Numbered from the stretch's first letter, positions 29,269 to 37,941 are shown. The stretch: 64,000 nt of DNA from Bacteroidota bacterium (GCA_016192035.1 JACPUW010000038.1:32127-96126); one strand, 5' to 3'. Translations and numbers: made by a program. The notes: generated by a model from the letters alone, not told the origin.

Positions 29269-29413
29269 TGTTCAAGATTCAATACTGGGCAAGACTACAA
29301 TCCAAAAGGTAAAATAACCAAATTATGTCCGTTCCTTTTCATTTCGCACCAAGAAAAATTGCCTTCCAATCAAAGCCCATCTGGGCGGATATGGCATATA
29401 TAAATCCTTTCCA

Positions 29414-29491
29414 TCACCTCACCAACACCACCACCCCTCGGTACGCCATCACCTTGCCGCGCACGTCGGTGGCGGTAATCACGTAGCGGTA
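29414..29491 (-). pseudogene. duplicated 3' end of a type B T9SS cargo gene
   Basis: These 78 bases match 26176-26253, the last 26 codons of the 979-residue cargo gene, at 75 of 78 positions. Translation gives the identical peptide (YRYVITATDVRGKVMAYRG then VVVLVR and stop): all three base differences are synonymous. The match stops abruptly at both ends, so this is the remnant of a former paralogue whose body was deleted. Confidence 0.85.
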
Positions 29492-29595
29492 AGCTCGCAT
29501 TGATTGATGATGCGCCTAAGGCTAGTTTGTCTAAATGCCCCAGCCCAATGAAGTGAAGTGAATCTCCACGTACCCGTCTCCCCCAATTGGATTGT

Positions 29596-29616
29596 TATTT
29601 AGATTTATTCTAAATA
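29596..29616. promoter_or_regulatory. operator-like dyad, copy 1
   Basis: TATTTAGA-N5-TCTAAATA, a perfect 8-5-8 inverted repeat, 65 bases before the start of the HmuY-like gene. The same half-sites with the same spacing recur at 35141-35161, at the other end of the haem-type locus. The form (AT-rich, 19-21 bp) is similar to Fur-type boxes. Binding by Fur or another iron regulator is inference. Confidence 0.65.
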
Positions 29617-29681
29617 TCTGACAAAAATCATGGCAGACCACTTTATCCGATTTCAATATTGCTCCATAATCCACCTACAAA

Positions 29682-30929
29682 ATGAAAACCGTACTCACAA
29701 CCATTATTTGCTGTTTATCAATTATTTCACTTGCCCAAACCACCCAAGATTCGGTGGTGACCGGCCCAAATAACGCCAACCACGTATGGTACTCCCTGGC
29801 CAATGGCATCAAGGCCAGCAATGCAAATGATACCTGGCATTTAGGATTTCAAATAAGTGGTTTCCAATCGTCCATTCTATTCAATACCCTGGCCGGTGAC
29901 CAAATATTTGTGTATCCCAAGGGCGACAAGCAATCCTGGCAAACCGTGGATACCGCTGGCATGTCCACATGGAAAGCCTTATATAACTCTGATACCTCAT
30001 GGTACTACGGGGCGCTCAATGCCAACATCCTGCTGTCAGACCCTTTTGACCTGGGTTGGGGCCGCTACAACATGACCACCCACCAGGTACTGGGCGATAG
30101 CATTTTTCTGATAAAGTGGGCCGATGGAAGCGTACAAAAGCTTTTTGTGGAAGGGCTTATCGGGGGTTCCTACAATTTCAAGTACGCAGGCCTGGACGGC
30201 AGCAACGAAAAAACCGCAGGTCTAAACAAGTCAAACTTTACCGGGCGGAATTTTGGTTATTACAATTTAATTTCAGGGGAAACAATAGATATTGAACCCC
30301 TTGCCACAGAATGGGACCTTTTGTTTACCAAGTACACCACACAGGTGCCTATGGGCCCCGGCGCCACCATGCCATACGGCGTGGTAGGCATACTCACCAA
30401 TGCAAATACCAAGGCATTCCGCCTACACCCTATAGGGAATCCCGAAACATATGACGATTATGCCCTTGCCAATGGTCCGGCAGCCATTAACGCCATAGGC
30501 TATAACTGGAAGAAGTACGACTTTGGCACTGGGGCCTACATCATTGAGGACAGCACGGTCTATCTGGTAAAAACAGCCAAGGGCAATGTGTGGAAGTTGG
30601 TAATGACCGGCTATGGCGGCTCATCAACCGGCAGCATGTCATTTGACAAGGAGTTGCTTTTTTCCACATCCCTTACCGAAGCCCGTGCAAGCTACATGGC
30701 GGTTTTTCCCAACCCCAGCACCGGGGGCACCGTACAAGTGATCACCGATTTAGAAAGTGACGGCTGGATTAGGCTTACCGACATCAACGGCCAGGTGGTA
30801 GCGCAGCAGGCTGCCGCTAAGGGCCTGGCACAAAACCTTGTGCCCACCTCCACCCTGCCGGTTGGAACATATGTGATACAAGTGATAGGCGACAATGAGG
30901 TGCACACCCAAAGGCTGGTTATTTACTAG
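29682..30929 (+). CDS. HmuY-like secreted protein with type A T9SS sorting domain
   Basis: 415 residues. Signal peptide MKTVLTTIICCLSIISLAQ. The middle shows HmuY-type features: repeated W-x-L strands (NDTWHLGFQIS, EWDLLFTKYTTQV), an IGYNWKKYDFGTGAYII block and TVYLVKTAKGNVWKLVMTGYGG near residue 300. HmuY proteins capture haem from host or environmental proteins and pass it to a TonB receptor. The last 75 residues (FPNPSTGGTVQV ... LPVGTYVIQVIGDNEVHTQRLVIY) are a type A T9SS sorting domain, so this version would be secreted or surface-anchored through T9SS instead of being a plain lipoprotein. The TonB receptor follows, with a hairpin between. Haem as ligand is inferred; other metallophores are possible. 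Confidence 0.75.
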   Translation: MKTVLTTIICCLSIISLAQTTQDSVVTGPNNANHVWYSLANGIKASNANDTWHLGFQISGFQSSILFNTLAGDQIFVYPKGDKQSWQTVDTAGMSTWKALYNSDTSWYYGALNANILLSDPFDLGWGRYNMTTHQVLGDSIFLIKWADGSVQKLFVEGLIGGSYNFKYAGLDGSNEKTAGLNKSNFTGRNFGYYNLISGETIDIEPLATEWDLLFTKYTTQVPMGPGATMPYGVVGILTNANTKAFRLHPIGNPETYDDYALANGPAAINAIGYNWKKYDFGTGAYIIEDSTVYLVKTAKGNVWKLVMTGYGGSSTGSMSFDKELLFSTSLTEARASYMAVFPNPSTGGTVQVITDLESDGWIRLTDINGQVVAQQAAAKGLAQNLVPTSTLPVGTYVIQVIGDNEVHTQRLVIY

Positions 30930-31012
30930 TGTTTTACAGCGATTGTCCAGGAATCCTCTCGAAGTAAACCAAAATCCAAAATCCGTTTGATTCCATTTTT
31001 TCCTACAAGTAC

Positions 31013-31048
31013 AACAGCCCTGACCTCCCCGGTTGGGGCTGTTCTTTT
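31013..31048 (+). terminator. hairpin between HmuY-like gene and TonB receptor
   Basis: AACAGCCC (31013-31020) pairs perfectly with GGGCTGTT (31036-31043), followed by CTTTTAC. It has the form of a weak intrinsic terminator. It ends only about 8 bases before the preferred TonB receptor start (31056), so it would act either as a partial terminator or as a structure covering the ribosome-loading region. Confidence 0.6.
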
Positions 31049-31055
31049 ACTCAGA

Positions 31056-33287
31056 ATGTGCTATTTGCGTCCATTAATGATGGCCATATCCCTATTGGCC
31101 GCCCTGGGCGTTTGCGCCCAAAGCAGCATCCAAGTCCACAATACTGACCGCGTTCCGCTGCCAGGTGCGGTATGTGAGGTGCGCACACTTGATGGACAAA
31201 TCATAGCCCAGGGGATTGCTGACGGCCGCGGACGGTTTGTCCTTGCCAACCCAAGCCCCGTTGGTGTCCAAATTGTGGTTAGGCACCTTGGATATGCAGA
31301 TTACATGGATACCATTCAGATACAGGGCCTTATACAAGTGGTGATGGAGGAATCAGTTATTGGGCTCGATGAATTGGTTATCACGGCCCAATATTCACCC
31401 GGAAGCGACCGCAACTCAGTTTATCAGGTGCGGGTAACCGATGGCCGTACCCTGGACAATATGGCTGCCGTAAACCTAACCAACGCGCTCTCTACCATGG
31501 TCAACATTCGTGTGTCACAAGACAATATCCTGGGCGGTGGCTTGTCCATGCAGGGCCTCTCCGGCCAAAACGTAAAGATTTTAATAGACGGGGTGCCGGT
31601 AATTGGAAGGATGGATGGCCAGATTGATCTTAATCAACTCAATATGAATGATGTGGAAAGGATCGAAATCATAGAGGGGCCTTTAAGTGCCCTATATGGG
31701 AGCAATGCCCTTGCCGGTACCATCAACATCATAACAAAAAAAGGTGTTTCAGGCAAGCCTAGGGCACAGGGCTCACTATACTTTGAAAACAATGGCACGC
31801 ACAACCTGGGGCTCTCGGGCAGCGGCAAAGTGGCAAAGGCCGCCATAAGGGTATCGGCAGGGCGCAACTGGTTTGACGGCTGGAGCCCCGGCGATGCTTT
31901 CTGGCCCAGCTACCGCCCGCAGCTGGCCGATGCCAGAAGGCACAAATCATGGAAACCCAAACTTCAGCAATTTGGCCGTATTGGCGTGCAAGCCACCATC
32001 ATGGGTTGGAGAAGCGACCTAAGGTTTGAAGCCTTTGCCGAAAACATACTAAACAGAGGCCTGCCCAGGCTGCCCTATGGCGAAACAGCATTTGACGATA
32101 CGTACCAGACCCGACGCCAAGACCTGGCGTGGATACTACAGCGGCAGTGGAAGGATTACCGCATTGAATCAACCCTGTCGGCCAATCATTTTGGCCGAGT
32201 GAAAACAACCTACCTCACCGACCTGACCACCCTAGACCGACAACCCAGCATCAATGCATCTGACCACGACGCTACCGAGTTTACTCAATGGCTCGCAAGG
32301 GGAACCGTAAGCTCCGTAAAGGTTTCAAGTAAATGGAACTGGCAAGTGGGCTATGACCTGGTGAGGGAAACGGCCCTGGGCCAACGGATAGAGAAGGGCA
32401 GTGCCGCTATGGGCGACTATTCATTATTTGCGTCGGCAGAATGGAGAAAGCCCGGTGGCCTGGTGGTCAAACCGGCCATAAGGGCCACGTACAACACAGT
32501 ATATCAAGCCCCTATAACCCCAACCTTTCATGTTTTGTACAAATTTGGGCGGTACTCCATGCGGGCTGCCTATGCCAGGGGCTTTCGCGCCCCTGCCCTT
32601 AAGGAACTCTATTTCTTCTTCTTCGACATCAACCACAACATTACCGGAAACAGCAAGCTAAAGGCCGAACGCTCGCACAACCTGTCGGCGCAGCTAGAAA
32701 ACCGTCAAACACTGGGCAAGGGCAACCTGTTACTGGGAGTTTCGGCCTATCACAATGCCATAACCAACCTCATAACCCTGGCCCAAGTGGAGGGCCCCTT
32801 GTACAGCTACATTAATATAGGGCGGTACGCCACCCAGGGCATCAAGGCCGAGGCAAAACTGCTCGGCAAAAAAACCACGGCCCAGCTCATGGCCAATAGG
32901 TTGGGGGTATGGTCTGAAGTGCAGGGGCCCAAACACACGAAGTACAATTATGCCAACGAGCTGGCCTTCAACATTCAACAAGATTTTCCAAACATAGGGC
33001 TCAGTCTAGCCCTTTTTGCCAAATATCAAGGTAAAACGCAGTCTTTTTTTATTGACAACCAAGGGAATACCACTACTCAACGCATCAACCCCTACTGGCT
33101 GGCCGACTGTACGCTAGGCAAACAGTTTGGCCATAAAATGCTGACCCTACATACCGGGTGCAAGAACCTGTTTGATGTGCGCAACGTAAGTGCCCTGTTG
33201 CAGGGAGGCACCCATTCCAATACTGTCAATTCCATAGCCGTGGGCATGGGGCGAACTTGGTTCGTTAAACTCACCATTGCCATATAG
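31056..33287 (+). CDS. TonB-dependent outer-membrane receptor, HmuR-like
   Basis: 743 residues from ATG 31056 (MCYLRPLMMAISLLAALGVCAQ, signal peptide); an earlier in-frame ATG at 30987 would include a hairpin and is unlikely. Residues about 20-110 are a carboxypeptidase-regulatory-like domain, 115-235 the plug (LSMQGLSGQNVKILIDGVPV, IEIIEGPLSALYGSNALAGTINIITKKG), and the rest a 22-strand barrel. The motif GFRAPALKELY (FRAP box) followed by GNSKLKAERS is typical of haem receptors of the HmuR type. It would import haem or a related ligand using TonB energy. It is flanked by two HmuY-like genes; the downstream lipoprotein starts 5 bases after its stop. Confidence 0.85.
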   Translation: MCYLRPLMMAISLLAALGVCAQSSIQVHNTDRVPLPGAVCEVRTLDGQIIAQGIADGRGRFVLANPSPVGVQIVVRHLGYADYMDTIQIQGLIQVVMEESVIGLDELVITAQYSPGSDRNSVYQVRVTDGRTLDNMAAVNLTNALSTMVNIRVSQDNILGGGLSMQGLSGQNVKILIDGVPVIGRMDGQIDLNQLNMNDVERIEIIEGPLSALYGSNALAGTINIITKKGVSGKPRAQGSLYFENNGTHNLGLSGSGKVAKAAIRVSAGRNWFDGWSPGDAFWPSYRPQLADARRHKSWKPKLQQFGRIGVQATIMGWRSDLRFEAFAENILNRGLPRLPYGETAFDDTYQTRRQDLAWILQRQWKDYRIESTLSANHFGRVKTTYLTDLTTLDRQPSINASDHDATEFTQWLARGTVSSVKVSSKWNWQVGYDLVRETALGQRIEKGSAAMGDYSLFASAEWRKPGGLVVKPAIRATYNTVYQAPITPTFHVLYKFGRYSMRAAYARGFRAPALKELYFFFFDINHNITGNSKLKAERSHNLSAQLENRQTLGKGNLLLGVSAYHNAITNLITLAQVEGPLYSYINIGRYATQGIKAEAKLLGKKTTAQLMANRLGVWSEVQGPKHTKYNYANELAFNIQQDFPNIGLSLALFAKYQGKTQSFFIDNQGNTTTQRINPYWLADCTLGKQFGHKMLTLHTGCKNLFDVRNVSALLQGGTHSNTVNSIAVGMGRTWFVKLTIAI

Positions 33288-33292
33288 TCTTT

Positions 33293-34255
33293 ATGTATAA
33301 AACAGGAACCATCATTGGCCTGCTGCTTCTAGCCGCATGTGACCCAGGCGAATTGGCCGTTCCGCCATACGATCGGGGAATCACCCTGGCCCAGCAAATT
33401 GACCTCGGCAACGAATATTTACTCACCGCCTATTTTGATCTGGGCACCAATAGCTTGGTAAAAACCACATTGAAATATGACTGGCACCTGGCCCTATCTT
33501 GTTCTGACACATTGCCGCACATCTTCCTCAATTCTGCCATACTCATGCGTGCCCAAATACTTGACCATGATGACTTTTCACTGGTGGCCCAACCCAATGA
33601 GAAGCAACTGCGGGCAGACCACCATAGCCACCTAGCCGACAGCCTTTCATTGGCCGGTTTCGTGAACAGCCAACAAGTGGCAATCATAGACCTGGGAGTG
33701 AACGACGACGGAAGCCAAAGGGGATATGTGAAGATGATGGCCACGTACGATCCGAACTCCAAGGCCTACACCATTATGCACGGGGCACTCGCCGACACCC
33801 AGCCCAAATCATTGGAAGTGACCATTGACGAGCAGTATAACTACATGGAAGTGAACTTGTCACTAAACGAACAAGTACAGGCATCACCAGCCAAGTCAGC
33901 GTATGACCTTTATTTGGGGCAATACACCTTTCAGTTTTACGAGCCTTACCTGGCATATTTGGTCAATGGCGTGTTGGTCAATCCATTCCACACCCTTGCA
34001 GCCGCCATAGACGGGATACCGTTTGAAGAAATTGACATGCAACACGCTGAAGGATCGGTACTAAGTGGCAGGCGCGATGTAATAGGCTATGACTGGAAAT
34101 ACTATGACCTGAACTTGGGTGTATATTCCTTGGTGCCCAACCGGAGCTACATCATAAGGGACCAAGAAGGATTCTACTATAAGTTGCGGTTCATTGATTT
34201 CTACAGTGAAACTGGCGACAAGGGAAGCCCCAAGTTTGAATTTCAAAAACTTTAG
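33293..34255 (+). CDS. HmuY-like surface lipoprotein
   Basis: 320 residues. Lipoprotein signal with lipobox LLAAC (Cys near residue 16). The pattern YDWHLALSCSD, YDLYLGQYTFQFYEPYLAYLVNGVLVNP, IGYDWKYYDL and the C-terminal SYIIRDQEGFYYKLRFIDFY ... GSPKFEFQKL match HmuY family proteins. As a lipoprotein it would sit on the outer membrane beside the TonB receptor encoded 5 bases upstream and hand over haem. Its last 4 bases overlap the convergent membrane-protein gene. Ligand-binding residues cannot be assigned by eye. Confidence 0.78.
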   Translation: MYKTGTIIGLLLLAACDPGELAVPPYDRGITLAQQIDLGNEYLLTAYFDLGTNSLVKTTLKYDWHLALSCSDTLPHIFLNSAILMRAQILDHDDFSLVAQPNEKQLRADHHSHLADSLSLAGFVNSQQVAIIDLGVNDDGSQRGYVKMMATYDPNSKAYTIMHGALADTQPKSLEVTIDEQYNYMEVNLSLNEQVQASPAKSAYDLYLGQYTFQFYEPYLAYLVNGVLVNPFHTLAAAIDGIPFEEIDMQHAEGSVLSGRRDVIGYDWKYYDLNLGVYSLVPNRSYIIRDQEGFYYKLRFIDFYSETGDKGSPKFEFQKL

Positions 34256-35133
34256 GATTCAAGCGCACCGCGATGTACAGACATCCTTTTTTGTCGGCCG
34301 GTCAATAGTGATTCACGCACATACAGCACCACAAACAATACCAAGCAGGCCGTGATCAGGCCCACTTCAAGCCAGTGCTCCTTGGGGTGTACCCAAATCT
34401 CCTTAAACATGTCCCACCTGCCCAGCACTTCTACAAAGTTCCAGAAAATGACCACGGTAGGTATGGCATAGCGTATGGCATAGTCCAGTTTCTGAATTTT
34501 GATGAGCTGCACAAATAGGTACACCGACCAAAAAAGGGAACCAAAAGCTACCAGATAGGTCAATGGGTGCCGGTCACCGGCTATATCCTTGTCATACACC
34601 AGCAGCAGTACTATGTAAAAAGTCCACACGATCATCACCAGTTCTATAAAGGTGATGAGGGCCATGGGCTTTTCATGCCCTTCCTTAAAGGAGATAACCG
34701 ACCTCAACTTAAACGCCCGCTGAAACCAATTGAAAAACTGGCAATTGGTCTTGGAAAAAAAGAACATAAGGCCGAATGTGGCCAGTAGGCCAATGCTTGA
34801 CATCATGATAAGGTACTCGGGTTTGGTGGCCACCTCGCCATTTTCCATAAGCGGGGGCACTTCAAGTTTCTTGGCTATCCACACAAATGAAAACTCTATC
34901 CATCCGGTCCAAACCAATACCCCGGCCAGCAGGCCCAGGATGGTGGCCCCCCATTTATTGTGGTTGATTAGGGTGCCCCAGACCAACAAGCCCAAGCCAA
35001 TAAAACCAACCACGCCTGCCGATATAAACATGGAATTGGGAAACAGTTCCTCTGTTAGCACCATAAGGGTATGGCCTAATGGCATGAGCAACAACACAAT
35101 TACGAAGGCAAACAATCCGCTTTTCACTTTCAT
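34252..35133 (-). CDS. polytopic inner-membrane protein, unknown function
   Basis: 293 residues with about eight predicted membrane segments (for example LFAFVIVLLLMPLGHTLMVL, FISAGVVGFIGLGLLVWG, LLATFGLMFFFS, ITFIELVMIVWTFYIVLLLV, VGLITACLVLFVVLYV). The loops carry several histidines. I do not recognise the family. It is convergent with the HmuY-like lipoprotein gene (4-base overlap) and its start lies 7 bases from a copy of the same dyad that stands before the HmuY-like/TonB genes, so it is probably in the same regulon and may help move or process haem/iron at the inner membrane. That role is inference. Confidence 0.75.
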   Translation of the reverse strand: MKVKSGLFAFVIVLLLMPLGHTLMVLTEELFPNSMFISAGVVGFIGLGLLVWGTLINHNKWGATILGLLAGVLVWTGWIEFSFVWIAKKLEVPPLMENGEVATKPEYLIMMSSIGLLATFGLMFFFSKTNCQFFNWFQRAFKLRSVISFKEGHEKPMALITFIELVMIVWTFYIVLLLVYDKDIAGDRHPLTYLVAFGSLFWSVYLFVQLIKIQKLDYAIRYAIPTVVIFWNFVEVLGRWDMFKEIWVHPKEHWLEVGLITACLVLFVVLYVRESLLTGRQKRMSVHRGALES

Positions 35134-35140
35134 TCTTGGC

Positions 35141-35161
35141 TATTTAGAAGTTTTCTAAATA
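35141..35161. promoter_or_regulatory. operator-like dyad, copy 2
   Basis: TATTTAGA-N5-TCTAAATA, identical half-sites and spacing to the copy at 29596-29616; the 5-base spacers differ. It lies 7 bases upstream of the membrane-protein start codon, directly downstream of a CATATTTG sequence (minus strand, near TAnnTTTG) that may be its -7 element. A protein bound here would block transcription start. Confidence 0.65.
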
Positions 35162-35220
35162 AGCGCAAATATGCAATGCCGAATCAAATGAACAAGGCCT
35201 TTTACCTTCAATCGGCAAGG

Positions 35221-35859
35221 TCAACTTAAAAAAAGGGGCAACTGAACATGCCTTTGTACCTTAAAACTTTTTCTATGCAGTGGGCAGGGCCCGTATTGGA
35301 GCAGGGCTTTGACATGATGCGCCGTGGGATACCCCATATTACGGTCCCAGCCGTACATGGGCCATTCTTCATGGTACTTGAGCATCAGTGCGTCACGGTA
35401 CGTTTTGGCCAATATGGAAGCCGCCGCAATGCTTTGGTAACGGCCATCTCCCTTTATCATACACCTGTGTTCCAAGTTTTTGTAGTGCCTAAACTTGTTG
35501 CCGTCCACCAATATCAATGAAAACCCCTCTCCCATTTTATCCAGTGCCCGGTGCATGGCTTCTATGGAAGCCTGTAGTATGTTGATTTCATCTATGCGTC
35601 CGGGGCTTACTTCAGCCACGGCATAGGCGTGTAGATCTGTGTCCATGCGGTGCTTGGCCATATCCCGCTGTTTGGCACTCAGCTTCTTAGAATCGTTCAG
35701 ATAATCAAGGCTTACCCCTTTTGGCAACCTGGCTGCAGCAGCTACCACAGGCCCGGCCAGGCAGCCCCGGCCCGCCTCATCACAACCCACTTCCCAACCG
35801 TCAAATTCACAGTAAGGCAACAAGGTATTGGCCCGGTAATTTGCTGCTTCCACCCCCAT
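35221..35859 (-). CDS. rnhB: ribonuclease HII
   Basis: 212 residues from the ATG at 35859 (MGVEAANYRANTLLPYCEF). The frame is open up to 35883, but that extension overlaps the promoter of the divergent dipeptidase, so the inner start is preferred. Catalytic signature GCDEAGRGCLAGPVVAAA (Asp-Glu pair near residue 26), NDSKKLSAKQRD, LILVDGN and AAASILAKTYRD are all present. The enzyme removes single ribonucleotides and RNA primers from DNA. Confidence 0.95.
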   Translation of the reverse strand: MGVEAANYRANTLLPYCEFDGWEVGCDEAGRGCLAGPVVAAAARLPKGVSLDYLNDSKKLSAKQRDMAKHRMDTDLHAYAVAEVSPGRIDEINILQASIEAMHRALDKMGEGFSLILVDGNKFRHYKNLEHRCMIKGDGRYQSIAAASILAKTYRDALMLKYHEEWPMYGWDRNMGYPTAHHVKALLQYGPCPLHRKSFKVQRHVQLPLFLS

Positions 35860-35865
35860 AGGGTT

Positions 35866-35873
35866 TACTTTTG
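35866..35873 (+). promoter_or_regulatory. Bacteroidota -7 promoter element of the dipeptidase gene
   Basis: TACTTTTG matches TAnnTTTG, 14 bases before the start codon at 35888, so the transcript would have almost no leader. A TTTG at 35840-35843 lies 22 bases upstream, a little farther than ideal for a -33 element. Confidence 0.6.
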
Positions 35874-35887
35874 TTCTATACAAAACT

Positions 35888-37276
35888 ATGCCCCCAATGC
35901 CCCAAAAACTCCCAGATTACATAGCCGCCAACAAGCACCGATTTGTAGAAGAACTAAAAGAATTCCTGCGGATTCCATCGGTTAGTGCAAATCCTGATTT
36001 TGAAGATGATGTCTTTGATGCCGCCGAGTTTGTCAAGGGCAAGCTGCTGGAAGCCGGTGCCGATGTGGCCGAAATATGCCCTACGGCCGGCTACCCCATA
36101 GTATATGGCGAAAAAATGGTAGATCCTGCGCTGCCTACTGTCTTGGTGTATGGCCACTATGACGTGCAACCCGCCGACCCCTATGATTTATGGGAAAGCC
36201 CTCCTTTTGAACCTACCGAACGAAATGGCAGCCTATATGCCCGTGGTGCCTGCGATGATAAAGGCCAGGTATATATGCACATAAAGGCTTTTGAATATAT
36301 GGTGAGGGAGAAAGCATTGCCATGCAATGTGAAGTTTATGATAGAAGGTGAAGAAGAGGTGGGATCGGCCAACCTGGGCAACTATATAACAGAAAACAAG
36401 GCAAGGCTCAAGGCCGATGTGATCCTCATATCCGACACTTCCATGCTTGGCATTGACACGCCAAGCATCACGGTAGGGCTTCGTGGTTTGGCCTACCTGG
36501 AGGTAGAAGTTACGGGGCCCAACCGCGACCTACACTCAGGCGTATATGGAGGGGCAGTGGCCAACCCGGCCAATGTACTTGCACAGATGATAGCCTCACT
36601 GCACAATAGCGATGGGAGCATTGCCATACCGGGGTTTTATGAAGAGGTGCTGGCCGTATCGCCCATAGAGAAAGAAGCCATGGCCCGCATACCTTTTAAC
36701 GAACCGGAGTACAAGGCCCATTTGGATATAGCGCAAGTGGGCGGTGAAACAGGCTATACCGTATATGAAAAAACCTCGGTAAGGCCCACACTTGATGTGA
36801 ACGGCATGTGGAGTGGCTATACAGGCGAGGGGGCCAAGACTGTGCTGCCTTCCAAGGCATTTGCCAAAATATCCATGCGTTTGGTGCCAAACCAACACCC
36901 CGACACCATTAGCGAGTTGTTTACCAAACACTTCAAATCATTGGCCCCGGCCAGTGTCAAGGTAAAGGTGACCCCTCACCACGGTGGTGAGCCAGTGGTG
37001 GTTCCGGTGGACCTGGTGGAATACCAGGCGGCCAGCCGCGCCTATGAGGCCACCTTTGGCAAAGTGCCCATACCTGTGCGCAGCGGGGGGTCCATTCCCA
37101 TAGTGGCCTTGTTTGAAAAAGTACTGGGGCTCAAATCCATCATGATGGGTTTTGGCCTTGACTCTGACGCCATACATTCACCCAACGAGAAATTTGATTT
37201 GGCCAACTTCTACAAGGGCATAGAAACATTGCCCATGTTTTATCATTTCTACACCCAGGCCAAAAGTGGGAAATAA
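35888..37276 (+). CDS. M20 family dipeptidase / metallopeptidase
   Basis: 462 residues, cytosolic. Zinc-binding motifs of M20 peptidases are present: VYGHYDVQPADPYDLWESPPFEP (His and Asp), RGACDDKGQ (bridging Asp), EGEEEVGS (catalytic and metal Glu), ISDTSM (Asp), and a late His in DSDAIHSPNEKF. The dimerisation 'lid' domain lies between residues about 195 and 350 (TVGLRGLAYLEVEVTGPNRDLHSG). Such enzymes hydrolyse dipeptides or short peptides; exact specificity is not readable. It is divergent from rnhB and converges, with an 8-base gap, on the next gene. Confidence 0.93.
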   Translation: MPPMPQKLPDYIAANKHRFVEELKEFLRIPSVSANPDFEDDVFDAAEFVKGKLLEAGADVAEICPTAGYPIVYGEKMVDPALPTVLVYGHYDVQPADPYDLWESPPFEPTERNGSLYARGACDDKGQVYMHIKAFEYMVREKALPCNVKFMIEGEEEVGSANLGNYITENKARLKADVILISDTSMLGIDTPSITVGLRGLAYLEVEVTGPNRDLHSGVYGGAVANPANVLAQMIASLHNSDGSIAIPGFYEEVLAVSPIEKEAMARIPFNEPEYKAHLDIAQVGGETGYTVYEKTSVRPTLDVNGMWSGYTGEGAKTVLPSKAFAKISMRLVPNQHPDTISELFTKHFKSLAPASVKVKVTPHHGGEPVVVPVDLVEYQAASRAYEATFGKVPIPVRSGGSIPIVALFEKVLGLKSIMMGFGLDSDAIHSPNEKFDLANFYKGIETLPMFYHFYTQAKSGK

Positions 37277-37284
37277 CCCGGGCG

Positions 37285-37878
37285 CTAAAGCCCTATGATA
37301 ACCGACATTTTTATATTCCACCGCGAACCATAAAATGCCTGTTGAATGGGGCCAAAGTTGCTGTTGCGCACCAAGTAAATGTCCAGGGCAGAATTATCGC
37401 CCATCCATTGGCGCAATCCCATGCCCAACCACAGGTTGCTTATAAATAGTTGCTGACCGCTATACCGTAGGTGTAGGTTTTCATATTCCCCATAGGCCAC
37501 CATAAAATCCAGTATCTGATAGCTGGCAAACCCTCGCCATCCTATGATACTCTGACTGTTGCGCTGCCCCCAACGATTGTCGCTATAGTATTGATAATTC
37601 AAGCCCAAGCCAGGCCAAAGCCGGTCGGTAACCCTATAGCCTATGCTCGGCGAAAGCTCCACAAATGACTGTTCACCCAATTGAAGGCCAAAATTGCCTC
37701 CAATGAATAGCTTATCTTTTTCCAAAGGAAAGCCGCCATCCCTGTCCTGCACTTCCTTTTTCGCCCTAGGCGTTTTCTTGTCGTCGGCCCCATCAGGCAG
37801 GGTAATCTGGCCTATGGCTGCGGTATGCAAAGCCAAACATGCTAGTACACAAAGTATAACCTGATAACGCTGCATCAT
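37285..37878 (-). CDS. small outer-membrane beta-barrel-like protein
   Basis: 197 residues with signal peptide (MMQRYQVILCVLACLALHTAAIGQ). After a short charged linker (DDKKTPRAKKEVQDRDGG) the sequence alternates in short amphipathic strands rich in Tyr/Trp/Gly (FIGGNFGLQLGEQSFVELSPSIGYRV, WPGLGLNYQYYSDN, FASYQILDFMVAYGEYENLHLRY), typical of an 8-stranded barrel. I do not recognise a family with known function. It probably sits in the outer membrane. Confidence 0.75.
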   Translation of the reverse strand: MMQRYQVILCVLACLALHTAAIGQITLPDGADDKKTPRAKKEVQDRDGGFPLEKDKLFIGGNFGLQLGEQSFVELSPSIGYRVTDRLWPGLGLNYQYYSDNRWGQRNSQSIIGWRGFASYQILDFMVAYGEYENLHLRYSGQQLFISNLWLGMGLRQWMGDNSALDIYLVRNSNFGPIQQAFYGSRWNIKMSVIIGL

Positions 37879-37941
37879 ATGGTAGGTAAGGGCAAGCTAA
37901 AACGGTTTCTAGGGTCGGGGGTTGTAGCTGCTTGCATATTT

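Larger units (their letters stand above)
29269..29681. other. intergenic region with stub and operator, no intact gene
   Basis: About 410 bases between the divergent cargo gene remnant and the HmuY-like gene. It contains the 78-base duplicated gene end (29414-29491) and the 21-bp dyad (29596-29616). The rest is AT-richer and shows no coding features. No strong TAnnTTTG element was found upstream of the HmuY-like gene. Confidence 0.6.
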
